Assembly: GCA_029780875.1 (NCBI GenBank)
Contig: JAKOXU010000096.1
Span: 1 to 37,838 of the forward strand
Length of the DNA: 37,838 nt
Origin: Bacillota bacterium
Lineage (GTDB): Bacteria > Bacillota > Clostridia > Oscillospirales > Acutalibacteraceae
Reading direction: 5' to 3'
The position numbers were made by a program, and so were the translations under genes. The notes below the pieces were generated by a model that was given only the letters and a program-made list of their open reading frames with translations, searched no databases and had not been told where the DNA came from. Numbering within the stretch: the stretch's first letter is position 1; each line of letters opens with the position of its first letter. Below, piece by piece: positions 7,681 to 17,867 of the stretch.

Positions 7681-9294
7681 GTGATTACGGGTGCACAGAT
7701 AATGGTAAAAGCTTTGGAGAAGGAAAATGTATCTGTAATATTCGGGTATCCGGGTGCTGCTATCTGCCCCTTTTACGACAGCTTGTCCTCCTCAATAAGT
7801 CATATATTAGTAAGGCAGGAACAAAACGCCGCCCACGCCGCCAACGGCTATGCCAGAATTTCCGGCAAAGTGGGCGTATGCGTCGCCACCTCCGGGCCGG
7901 GCGCTACAAACTTAATTACCGGAATTGCCACTGCATACATGGACTCCATCCCCCTTGTGGCAATCACAGGACAAGTAAGAAGCGACCTTATCGGCCGTGA
8001 TGTCTTTCAGGAAGCCGACATTACGGGCGCCACCGAGCCCTTTGTCAAGCACAGCTATCTTGTCAAAAAAGTAGAAGACCTGCCCAGGATAATGAAGGAA
8101 GCCTTTTACATCGCCAACAGCGGCAGAAAAGGCCCCGTTCTCATAGATATCCCCGAAGATATTCAAAAAAAGTCGATGCCGGACTTTGACTACCCCGAAT
8201 CCGTCAAGATAAGAAGCTACAACCCCACGGTTGACGGCCACGCCCTCCAGATAAAGCGCGCCGTTGAAGCCATTGCCAAAGCAGAGCGTCCCTTGATTTG
8301 CGCCGGCGGCGGTATCTTTTGCGCCAATGCCCAGGAGCAGCTGCGCGCCTTTGCGGAAAAATGCAATATTCCCGTAGTTGTAACCATGATGGGCATCGGC
8401 GTTTTGCCTACAAACCATGACCTTTTCTTCGGCATGGTAGGTACCCACGGCAAATCAACGGCTAACAAGGCAATCCACAACGCCGACTTGGTCATTCTCA
8501 TCGGTGCCAGGGTGGCAAACCGCTCCGTCTCCTCCCCTAACCGCATTGCCGACAACGCCAAAATAATTCACATAGATGTCGACCCTGCAGAAATCGGCAA
8601 AAACATGCCCGTTACCATCCCAATCGTGGGCGACGCGCGCCTGATTTTGCAAGGTGTAATCGAAAAATCCGACTACAAGGCCCCAGACAGCTGGCTTGAT
8701 ACCTTGCGGGATTTGCGCAGCAAGGCAAAGCCCTACAACGACAGATGCGACTTTGTCAACCCTAAACTCTTTATGTGCCGCCTGTCCCAACACATGGAGC
8801 CGGACGGTACCCTTGTGGCCGATGTCGGACAAAACCAGATATGGAGCGCCAACCACTTTGAGATAAGGGAAGGCCGTTTCCTCACTTCAGGCGGCATGGG
8901 CACAATGGGTTACAGCATTCCCGCCGCCATAGGTGCAAAAATAGCCTCCCCCGATAAACAGGTAGTGGCGGTATGCGGCGACGGAGCCTTCCAAATGAGC
9001 ATGTGTGAACTTGCCACGGCACGCCAGCACAATGTTCCCGTCAAAATAGTAATAATGCAAAACAACCACCTTGGCATGGTGTGCGAACTTCAAAACAAAC
9101 ATTACAACTGCAACCGAGTGGCAGTCTGCCTTGACGGCAGCCCCGACTTTACCACAATAGCCAAAGCCTACGGTATCAGGGCAAGGACTGCATCAAACGA
9201 CCAGGAAGCCGAATCCGCCATCAAGGAAATGCTATCGGATAACGAGCCCTACATCCTGATATGCAAGGTTTGCCCGGACGAAAGCTCAATATAA
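7681..9294 (+). CDS. ilvB: acetolactate synthase large subunit
   Basis: GYPGAAICPFYDSL, RQEQNAAHAANGYARISGKVGVCVATSGPGATNL, VCGDGAFQMSMCELATA...NNHLGMV (ThDP motif). GTG start with SD aggagg. Confidence 0.96.
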   Translation: MITGAQIMVKALEKENVSVIFGYPGAAICPFYDSLSSSISHILVRQEQNAAHAANGYARISGKVGVCVATSGPGATNLITGIATAYMDSIPLVAITGQVRSDLIGRDVFQEADITGATEPFVKHSYLVKKVEDLPRIMKEAFYIANSGRKGPVLIDIPEDIQKKSMPDFDYPESVKIRSYNPTVDGHALQIKRAVEAIAKAERPLICAGGGIFCANAQEQLRAFAEKCNIPVVVTMMGIGVLPTNHDLFFGMVGTHGKSTANKAIHNADLVILIGARVANRSVSSPNRIADNAKIIHIDVDPAEIGKNMPVTIPIVGDARLILQGVIEKSDYKAPDSWLDTLRDLRSKAKPYNDRCDFVNPKLFMCRLSQHMEPDGTLVADVGQNQIWSANHFEIREGRFLTSGGMGTMGYSIPAAIGAKIASPDKQVVAVCGDGAFQMSMCELATARQHNVPVKIVIMQNNHLGMVCELQNKHYNCNRVAVCLDGSPDFTTIAKAYGIRARTASNDQEAESAIKEMLSDNEPYILICKVCPDESSI

Positions 9295-9335
9295 TAAACA
9301 CTGCCGGCATACCATAGGGAAAGGAATGATAAGGC

Positions 9336-9833
9336 ATGAAACACACAATATCGGTTTTAGTGGAAAACCAGGCAGGCGTCCTGTCTAAAGTTGCCGGTCT
9401 TTTCTCCCGCCGCGGATTCAACATAGACAGCTTGGCGGTAGGGGTAACCGACGACCCCACCATTTCCCGCATGACCATAGTGGTAAACGGCGACGACTAT
9501 ATCGTTGAGCAAATTACAAAACAGCTCAATAAGCTCATCCCCGTCATCAAGGTCAAAACCCTTCCGGAAAATGAACAAATCAGCCGCGAGCTTTCCCTCA
9601 TAAAAGTGGCCTGCACCGCCTCCCAGCGGGGGGAGATAATGAAAATTGCAGAACTGATGAAGGCCCAAATCATAGATGTAACCGACCGCACCATCACCCT
9701 GCAGTTTGCCGACACCGCCGAGCGCACCGAAACGCTGGAGATGCTGCTGCGCCCCTACACCATCAGGGAAATAGTGCGCACGGGAATAATTGCTATCGAA
9801 AAGGGTTCCACTATTGCATACAATCCAAAATAG
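9336..9833 (+). CDS. ilvN: acetolactate synthase small (regulatory) subunit
   Basis: ISVLVENQAGVLSKVAGLFSRRGFNIDSLAVG ACT domain; downstream of ilvB. Confidence 0.96.
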   Translation: MKHTISVLVENQAGVLSKVAGLFSRRGFNIDSLAVGVTDDPTISRMTIVVNGDDYIVEQITKQLNKLIPVIKVKTLPENEQISRELSLIKVACTASQRGEIMKIAELMKAQIIDVTDRTITLQFADTAERTETLEMLLRPYTIREIVRTGIIAIEKGSTIAYNPK

Positions 9834-9841
9834 CTATATAA

Positions 9842-10924
<1,083 letters not shown>

Positions 10925-10933
10925 ATAAACAAA

Positions 10934-10963
10934 TAGCCCGTCCCCAATGGGACGGGCTTTTTT
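10934..10963. terminator. intrinsic terminator between ilvC and the convergent peptidase gene
   Basis: tagcccgtcccc-aat-gggacgggctttttttatt. Confidence 0.9.
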
Positions 10964-10965
10964 TA

Positions 10966-12138
10966 TTATATTAACTCGATTATATCCTCATCAAGCACAG
11001 TTATGCATTCGAGGCCATCCTTCGTCACAACATAAGTGTTCTCGGTGCCCACAGCCCCTACATGGGGTATCACAAACTTCGGCTCCAAGGCTATTACCAT
11101 TCCTGCCTTGAGCCTCTCTCTATTTTTGGGGAAAATCACAGGCAACTCATTTAACTGCACTCCAACCCCGTGCCCGATAAAGCCCGCCTTCTGGTCTCCT
11201 CCCATAAAGTACTGCTCAAGGCCCTGCTCCTTTACCATCTCATAGGCAAAGTTATACATATCCCCGCAGACAGCCCCCTCGCCGAAGTTTTGGGAAAGTT
11301 TCTTTTGTATCTCTAGCGACAAGTTATGTGCCCTGTAAGCAATTTCAGATATTTCCCCCACCCTAAAGGTCCTTGTCATGTCGGTGATATATCCTTCAAA
11401 ATTGCCCGTCATGTCCACCATAACGGTAGTGCCCTCGGTAATATCAATTCCCGCCAGCCCATTCGGGAAGGCCGTATGCAAGCCCGCGCCCCCCAGAGCA
11501 AAATCATAGGGCGACGGAGCGGCAGCGTTATCTCCGGCAAAAATCTGCCCCATATAGCACTCCATCCTAAACCCCGACACCCGCAAAAATCCGATATGTC
11601 CCCGTTTCCTAAACCCATGCTCTATCGCGGCGGAAAACTCAAGGTCGGTCATCCCCTTTTCATATAGAGACGGCACGAGTTTGTAAACCTCCGCCTGCCT
11701 TTGCCCCGTCCTTTTCAAAAACTCCATTTCAAGGGGGGTTTTAACTTCCCTTGCCCGAAGCAGTATTCCAGAGCCGCCAGAAACTCCCGCCCCTTCAAAC
11801 CCCTTCGAGAGTCTCTCAAACTCCGCGGCATTTATATCAATCTCCTCAAGGGCTATTTGCACGGGCAACGGCACTCCAAGGCTTTGCAGTATCTCCGGAA
11901 TATCCTCGGGTTTTCTTATATAGTGAATATTGTCCCCTTTCAGCCCCACAGGCCGGCGCACAAAGACAAAATAGTTCTCCTGAGTAATGAAGACATACCC
12001 GTTTATCACCATACCCGTCAAATAAAAAAGATTCGCGTTGCTAGTGACAAGCAAAGCATCAAATTTGCTGTCCTCCATCACCGCCCTGACCTTCTCAAGC
12101 CTTAATTCCAAATCCCATTGAAGTACCAAATCCGCCAT
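10966..12138 (-). CDS. M24-family metallopeptidase (Xaa-Pro aminopeptidase/dipeptidase-like)
   Basis: Candidate metal ligands intact: VDMTGNFEGYITDMTRTF, GHGVGVQLNELP, MVIALEPKF, GTENTYVVT; creatinase-like N-terminal domain. Confidence 0.9.
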   Translation of the reverse strand: MADLVLQWDLELRLEKVRAVMEDSKFDALLVTSNANLFYLTGMVINGYVFITQENYFVFVRRPVGLKGDNIHYIRKPEDIPEILQSLGVPLPVQIALEEIDINAAEFERLSKGFEGAGVSGGSGILLRAREVKTPLEMEFLKRTGQRQAEVYKLVPSLYEKGMTDLEFSAAIEHGFRKRGHIGFLRVSGFRMECYMGQIFAGDNAAAPSPYDFALGGAGLHTAFPNGLAGIDITEGTTVMVDMTGNFEGYITDMTRTFRVGEISEIAYRAHNLSLEIQKKLSQNFGEGAVCGDMYNFAYEMVKEQGLEQYFMGGDQKAGFIGHGVGVQLNELPVIFPKNRERLKAGMVIALEPKFVIPHVGAVGTENTYVVTKDGLECITVLDEDIIELI

Positions 12139-12333
12139 CTTACCTTCTCCATTCTATTATTTAGCCCTTATATTATACTAAATCAAAACCCATTTAACAA
12201 GGACGGTGAAACCAAAGTTGCCTTTTTGCTTCAATAGTATAAAATTTCATCAAAAGGAGATTTTTTTACTTTTTTGCAACAAATTGCCCGAAAAAATGCA
12301 CTTATATAATGCGAGCCGAAAGGTAGTGGCTGT

Positions 12334-12864
12334 ATGGACAAAAAGATGGCAGACCTTGTCCTTTTAGCGCAACAGGGGGAAGTAAACGCTTTTGGGGAAC
12401 TCTACTCTTTGTTTTGGCAGGAACTATACCGCTTTTCTTACTACTGTCTTTCCGACCGTCAGGATGCGGAAGACGCAGTACAAGAAGCGGCAGTTGACGC
12501 ATGGAGCAATATCGGCTCACTAAAGAACCCAAATTGCTTTAAAAATTGGTTTTTTTCAATTTTGTCGGCAAAATGCAGCAAGAAAATCCGCCATATAATG
12601 AGGAGAAGACAACAGCTAACCTTCGACGAGCTTCAAAATCAGGCCGACACCCTCTCCCCGGACCGAGACATCGCCCTCTCCCTTGAGATTTACCAGCACA
12701 TATTAAAACTCAAGGCCGACGACCGCATGATAGTTCTGCTCTCGGTAGTACAAGGTTATAAAAGCCACGAAATATCAAGCATTTTAGGAATAAACGCCAA
12801 TACAGTCCGCTCTCGGCTTCACAGGGCTTTACAAAAACTAAAAAACCACATTTCCTATGATTAA
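12334..12864 (+). CDS. ECF-type RNA polymerase sigma factor
   Basis: Region 2 (FGELYSLFWQELYRFSYYCLSDRQDAEDAVQEAAVDAWSNIGSLKNPNCFKNWFFSI) and region 4 (HEISSILGINANTVRSRLHRALQKLK). Confidence 0.93.
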   Translation: MDKKMADLVLLAQQGEVNAFGELYSLFWQELYRFSYYCLSDRQDAEDAVQEAAVDAWSNIGSLKNPNCFKNWFFSILSAKCSKKIRHIMRRRQQLTFDELQNQADTLSPDRDIALSLEIYQHILKLKADDRMIVLLSVVQGYKSHEISSILGINANTVRSRLHRALQKLKNHISYD

Positions 12865-12891
12865 CACAATGTCCTTTACCTCAAGAAAGGG

Positions 12892-15123
12892 ATGATTAAT
12901 TTGAAAAAAATCTCCGAAGAAGGCCTGCAACAAGAACTATCCCTTCTCTCCGAAAAGCTTTCTTCCCTCGATAATCTGATTCCTCCTGCGGAAGACATTT
13001 CCCCTGCCGAAATCATCAAAAAACTCCCCGCCCAGCGAAAACTAAAGCTAAATCGGCAAGAGTTTTTCTACCGTACTGCCTCTCTTGCAGCGGCTTGCCT
13101 TGCCCTGATTTTTGGTATCTACTATATAAACTTCCGCTTTCGTGACAACATTCCCACAAACGAAGGCGTAAACACTCCTTCCGTTCTCGAAGAAAGCGAA
13201 TTCACAAGCGAACAACCTCAACCGACCGAAAGCCTTAAACCCTCCGTCGAATCAGAGCAAAAATCCGAAAACTCCCGTGAGCCTTCTTTCGAATCGAATC
13301 TGGGATCAGAAAATTCCCGTGAGCCCAATTTATCAGAATCACCTGACACAAGTTCCAAGAACCCACCCCAAACACTGCCCGAAACAAATACCATCACCGC
13401 AACCAGCTACAAGGATATATCAAACGCCCTCAAATCCATTGCAGGCCGAAGCAAGGAGAAAATGGGATATTCTGACTATACAGATGGAGGCAGTTGGCTC
13501 GCAGATGGATCTCCAAAATCTAATCTGCCCGGAAACACCGATCACGGCGTCACCAATGTACAGGTAGGCGGCGTGGATGAAGGCGACATCCTCAAAAATG
13601 ACGGCAAATATATTTACTGGCTCTATAATGATAGACTTAATATCATAGACGCAAAAAACGCCGGCAGCATGAAGCTCGTTTCCTCAATTTCTCTTAAAAA
13701 TAACCCTAATCACTATAACAAAGAAATCTATATTTTCAAAAATAAATTGATAGTAATCGCCACTGATGAGGGTTCCCTCGCGTCATACAACAATAACGCT
13801 ACAGCCGAATTTACAAACGACTACTACAGCTTATCCCGTTCCGTTACAGTTACAATTTTCGACACAACCGATAAAAACAACCCCAAAAAAGAGCGCACCT
13901 TCAAACAAGACGGTTACTATGTATCAAGCCGCCTTATCGGCAGCCACCTTTATATTGCATCCGTTGCAAACATTAACCCCAAACTAATCGACGATGAAAG
14001 GCCCGAGCTATTTGTCCCCAACATCTCCGACTCCAGCGCGACGGGCAAATTTACCCCCATTGCCGCAAAAGACATAGCCATAATCCCCGACTCTTCAGTC
14101 CTCACCTACGCCGTGATAACCGGCCTTGACATTTCTGACCCTAAAGGGGAAGTCAACACCAAAGCATGCCTTGGCTCCGGACACTATGTTTACGGCGGCA
14201 CCGATAACATCTATATAGCTTCCGAAGACTATGAGTTTACAAAAGGTGTATTTTCTATAAAAACAAACATCATTAAATTCGGCATTTCCGGTGGCAAGGT
14301 AACATCAAAAGCCACCGGCACCGTCCCTGGCACCATAATTGGCCAGTTTGCTATGGACGAGTTCGATAGCCACTTTAGAGTCGCCACCACCACATATTCC
14401 TCCCTCACAAGTAATTATCTAAACAACATCTATGTGCTGGACAAAGACTTAAAACTCACCGGCTCTATTGAAGGCCTTGCCCCTGGCGAGTTAATCTATT
14501 CCGTCCGCTTTATGGGCGAAAGGGCATATATGATCACCTATATGACAACTGACCCTCTCTTTGTGATAGACTTAAAAGACCACACAAAGCCCAAAGTATT
14601 GGGCGAGCTTGAAATGCCGGGCTTTAGCTCATATCTGCACCCTTATTCCCAAAACCTGCTAATCGGCCTCGGTAAGGATACCGAAGAAATTGTAAACAGC
14701 AACGGCACAAAAACCGCGTTAAGCAAAGGCCTGAAAATTTCCCTCTACGATGTGTCGGACCCCGTGAACCCCACAGAAGTCACCAAACTGATTTTGGGCA
14801 ATCGGAGCTCCAACTCAATCGCCCTCGACGACCACAAAGCCTTCTTCTTTTCAAAGGAGAAAAATATAATCGCTTTCCCCGCAAATTTGGCAAACGAAAA
14901 TAACATCTTTTACTTTTCCGGCAGCATTGTGCTATCTTTAGACCCCGAAAAAGGATTTACAGTAAAGGCAGAGCTTCCAAATCACGACAATTCAATGAAC
15001 TTCAGCACAAGGGTCACCTACATCGGCAACACCTGCTACATGCTTTACAAAGACAGGATAACCGCCTACTCCATGGATAACTTCAGCCAAATCAGCTATC
15101 TTGACCTGACTTCCCCGAAATAA
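12892..15123 (+). CDS. membrane-anchored beta-propeller domain protein (PF09826-like), candidate anti-sigma partner
   Basis: Short cytoplasmic N-terminus, one TM helix (SLAAACLALIFGIYYINF), low-complexity Ser/Glu/Pro linker, then GVTNVQVGGVDEGDILKNDGKYIYWLYNDRLNIIDA. True start may be TTG 12901, better spaced from gaaaggg. Confidence 0.85.
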   Translation: MINLKKISEEGLQQELSLLSEKLSSLDNLIPPAEDISPAEIIKKLPAQRKLKLNRQEFFYRTASLAAACLALIFGIYYINFRFRDNIPTNEGVNTPSVLEESEFTSEQPQPTESLKPSVESEQKSENSREPSFESNLGSENSREPNLSESPDTSSKNPPQTLPETNTITATSYKDISNALKSIAGRSKEKMGYSDYTDGGSWLADGSPKSNLPGNTDHGVTNVQVGGVDEGDILKNDGKYIYWLYNDRLNIIDAKNAGSMKLVSSISLKNNPNHYNKEIYIFKNKLIVIATDEGSLASYNNNATAEFTNDYYSLSRSVTVTIFDTTDKNNPKKERTFKQDGYYVSSRLIGSHLYIASVANINPKLIDDERPELFVPNISDSSATGKFTPIAAKDIAIIPDSSVLTYAVITGLDISDPKGEVNTKACLGSGHYVYGGTDNIYIASEDYEFTKGVFSIKTNIIKFGISGGKVTSKATGTVPGTIIGQFAMDEFDSHFRVATTTYSSLTSNYLNNIYVLDKDLKLTGSIEGLAPGELIYSVRFMGERAYMITYMTTDPLFVIDLKDHTKPKVLGELEMPGFSSYLHPYSQNLLIGLGKDTEEIVNSNGTKTALSKGLKISLYDVSDPVNPTEVTKLILGNRSSNSIALDDHKAFFFSKEKNIIAFPANLANENNIFYFSGSIVLSLDPEKGFTVKAELPNHDNSMNFSTRVTYIGNTCYMLYKDRITAYSMDNFSQISYLDLTSPK

Positions 15124-15169
15124 TAATTGAATAAGTCACAAAACACCATTTTCCTGACCCATTTATATA

Positions 15170-15211
15170 GGCATGGGCTTACCCTACTTTTGGGAGCCCA
15201 TGCCCTTTTTT
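15170..15211. terminator. intrinsic terminator between beta-propeller gene and ykvI-like gene
   Basis: ggcatgggct...agcccatgcccttttttg between convergent genes. Confidence 0.8.
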
Positions 15212-16248
15212 GCCATTCTATATAAGTCTGCCAGTATCAAAGCAATCAGCCCCACACCCAAATACCCGAATAATCCATACAATCTGCCCACCAACTGCGC
15301 AAACCCCAGTTCCGCCACAAAAAGGGCCGCCACGCACATAAGAAGGCAAAAAAGCCACCTTTCTACCTTCAACGCACTGCATACTCTGCTTGCCAATGCA
15401 AACCCGCAGGAAACTGCCGTTGTAAGCATGGCAAAGACAAGGACGAGGGCATAGAAAAACTCAAAATAAGGCGAAAGCAGCGCCGCCGCCACCAGCATAG
15501 GCACTTCCCCCAACCCTTTGAGTTTGATGAGCACCAAAACCATAAAAACCGCCGTAACGCAAAGGAGCACCGGCCCCCCAACCCCGGCAAAAACCGCCCA
15601 CTTTTTACTTTTTACGCAATGCCCCAAAGCCGCCAGCACCGCCGCCCCCGTCAGTGTATTGTAGCTCACATAAATAACCGCCGACACAAAAAAGGTGTCT
15701 CCAAAGGGGCAAAATCCTCCAACCCAAACGGGCGCCGCGCCGAAAAAGGCGCAAAGACTTGCCACCAACATTCCAACCAGCATCAAAGGCGCGAGGATTG
15801 CGCTTGCCGCCGCAATACCCTTGAACCCAAAACAAAAAATTACAAAACACACCCCTAAAAAAACAAGGCAGGCGGCAACGGGCGGCACCTCAAATTTCTG
15901 CCTTCCCACAGCCCCTGCCCCGGCTACCATCACGCAAAAACAGGAAAACAAAAACAAAAGGCAGATAATATCTATCGCCGCCGCCACCTTGGAAGGGGCT
16001 ATAAGTTTTAAATATCCCCCGAAAGATTTCACTTTACTCTGATATACCCGCAGCAGCACAGACACCGAAGTCAAGGAAAAAAGCAACGCAGCCACAGCTA
16101 TCCCCGCCAGCCCCAAAAGGCCGTGCCGGGCAAAAAAAATCTCAATCTCTGCCCCCGAGGCAAACCCCGCTCCGATAACAGTCGCAGTATATATGCCGGT
16201 GATAATAAGGGCCCCTTTCAGCCCTTCAGCTTTCCCCTTTAAAAGCAA
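15184..16248 (-). CDS. YkvI-like multi-pass membrane protein (COG3949-type transporter-like)
   Basis: Starts GALIITGIYTATVIGAGFASGAEIEIFFARHGLLGL, characteristic of the YkvI family; about 10 hydrophobic segments. Confidence 0.8.
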   Translation of the reverse strand: MLLKGKAEGLKGALIITGIYTATVIGAGFASGAEIEIFFARHGLLGLAGIAVAALLFSLTSVSVLLRVYQSKVKSFGGYLKLIAPSKVAAAIDIICLLFLFSCFCVMVAGAGAVGRQKFEVPPVAACLVFLGVCFVIFCFGFKGIAAASAILAPLMLVGMLVASLCAFFGAAPVWVGGFCPFGDTFFVSAVIYVSYNTLTGAAVLAALGHCVKSKKWAVFAGVGGPVLLCVTAVFMVLVLIKLKGLGEVPMLVAAALLSPYFEFFYALVLVFAMLTTAVSCGFALASRVCSALKVERWLFCLLMCVAALFVAELGFAQLVGRLYGLFGYLGVGLIALILADLYRMAKKGMGSQK

Positions 16249-16253
16249 AAAAA

Positions 16254-16289
16254 CGCCCCCTTTTCATACCAATAATATGAAAAGGGGCG
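16254..16289 (-). terminator. intrinsic terminator after the yifB-like gene
   Basis: Minus strand cgccccttttcat-attattggt-atgaaaagggggcg followed by tttttttgctttt. Confidence 0.75.
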
Positions 16290-16313
16290 GGCTAAAATGC
16301 AAACCCGATATAC

Positions 16314-17843
16314 TCAAAACCTCTGCCAGTATTTCCTGTCAAGGCTGCGGTACTGGACAGCCTCGCCCACATGATGGGCGTCAATTACTTCGCTGTTGTC
16401 AAGGTCGGCGATAGTTCGGGATACCTTCAGCACCCTGTCATAGGCCCGCGCCGACAGCCCAAGCCGCTCAAAGGCGGATTTCAGCATTTCCTTTGCCCTG
16501 TCGGTAAGAGGGCACACCTTTCTTATAATATCAGGAGTAATCCTCGCGTTACAAAGTATCTTTGTCCCTTTAAACCTATCCTGTTGAATCTTGCGGGCCT
16601 TTACTACCCGTTCCCTTATGGTCGCGCTGCACTCGGCATCGCCCTCTGCAGAAATCTCCTCAAACTCCACCGCCGGCACTTCTACATGCAAATCCAGCCT
16701 GTCAAGGAGCGGCCCCGACACCCTTGATAAATACTGGGCCACCGCCCTCCTTGAGCAGATACACTGCCGCGTCGGGTGCCCGAAGTACCCACAGGGGCAC
16801 GGGTTCATAGCCCCCACCAGCATCACGGAGCAAGGATAAGACAAGGTAGCCGCCGCCCGAGAAATAGTCACCTTTTCATCTTCAATGGGCTGCCTCAGGA
16901 CTTCCATGGCGTTGCGGGAAAACTCGGGCAGCTCATCCAAAAAGAGCACCCCGTTGTGGGCAAGAGAAATCTCACCGGGCCTCGGAATTGCCCCTCCCCC
17001 CGTCAGCCCAGCGGGCGAAACGGTATGGTGCGGCGCCCTGAAGGGTCTAAATTTCATAAAAGGCACCCCGTCAGGCAGGCATCCCGCAATGGAGTGAATA
17101 ATAGTAGTCTCAATAGCCTCCTCAAAGGTCAGTTCCGGCAAAATAGAAGGCAGCCTCTTTGCAAGCATGCTTTTCCCCGACCCGGGCGGCCCTACAAGCA
17201 GGACATTGTGCCCGCCCGCCGCCGCAATCTCCATGGCGCGCCTTGCCTCATACTGTCCTCTCACATCGGCAAAATCAGGCAAAACCGGCGCCATTATATT
17301 TTCAAAACCCAAAGGCTTCATGGGCTCAATGTTAGCCTTGCCGCGAAAGAAATCCAAGAGCTCTACAATGCTTTCAACGGGATAAACCTCAATCCCCGGC
17401 ACAAAGGAGCCTTCAGCGGCATTTTTCGCCGGCACAAAAAGGCGCAAAATGCCATTTTTCTTTGCCTCAATAGCCATAGCCAAAACTCCGTTGACGGGCC
17501 GCACATCCCCTGTCAACGAAAGCTCTCCCACAAAGGCGCAATCGCTCAAATCAGCGTCAAACTGCCGTGAAGCCTTGAGCAGCGCCAACAAAAGGGGCAA
17601 ATCATAAATAGGCCCAACTTTTTTCACATCGGCAGGAGCTAAATTTACGGTAATCCTGCTGACAGGGAAATCAAGCTGGCAGTTTTTCATGGCAGACCTA
17701 ACCCTGTCCCGGGACTCCTTTACCGCCGTATCGGGCAAACCCACCACCTCAAAGCTGGGCAGCCCTTGGGAAATGTCTGCCTCCACGGTAACCATAAAAG
17801 CGTTTATTCCGAATAGTCCCAAGCTGTTGACCTTTGAGTACAT
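16314..17843 (-). CDS. YifB/ComM-family Mg-chelatase-like AAA+ ATPase
   Basis: MYSKVNSLGLFGINAFMVTVEADISQGLPSFEVVGLPDTAVKESRDRVRSAMKN, LLVGPPGSGKSMLAKRLPSILPELTFEEAIETT, AMNPCPCGYFGHPTRQCICS. Confidence 0.95.
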   Translation of the reverse strand: MYSKVNSLGLFGINAFMVTVEADISQGLPSFEVVGLPDTAVKESRDRVRSAMKNCQLDFPVSRITVNLAPADVKKVGPIYDLPLLLALLKASRQFDADLSDCAFVGELSLTGDVRPVNGVLAMAIEAKKNGILRLFVPAKNAAEGSFVPGIEVYPVESIVELLDFFRGKANIEPMKPLGFENIMAPVLPDFADVRGQYEARRAMEIAAAGGHNVLLVGPPGSGKSMLAKRLPSILPELTFEEAIETTIIHSIAGCLPDGVPFMKFRPFRAPHHTVSPAGLTGGGAIPRPGEISLAHNGVLFLDELPEFSRNAMEVLRQPIEDEKVTISRAAATLSYPCSVMLVGAMNPCPCGYFGHPTRQCICSRRAVAQYLSRVSGPLLDRLDLHVEVPAVEFEEISAEGDAECSATIRERVVKARKIQQDRFKGTKILCNARITPDIIRKVCPLTDRAKEMLKSAFERLGLSARAYDRVLKVSRTIADLDNSEVIDAHHVGEAVQYRSLDRKYWQRF

Positions 17844-17867
17844 TTTCCCACCAACTTCTGTCAAAAG

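Noticed and set aside
12218-12310. Promoter for the ECF sigma gene (TTGCCC...TATAAT at 12284-12310)
   Set aside because: The -10 is good, but the spacer to the nearest -35-like hexamer is only 15 nt; no confident call.
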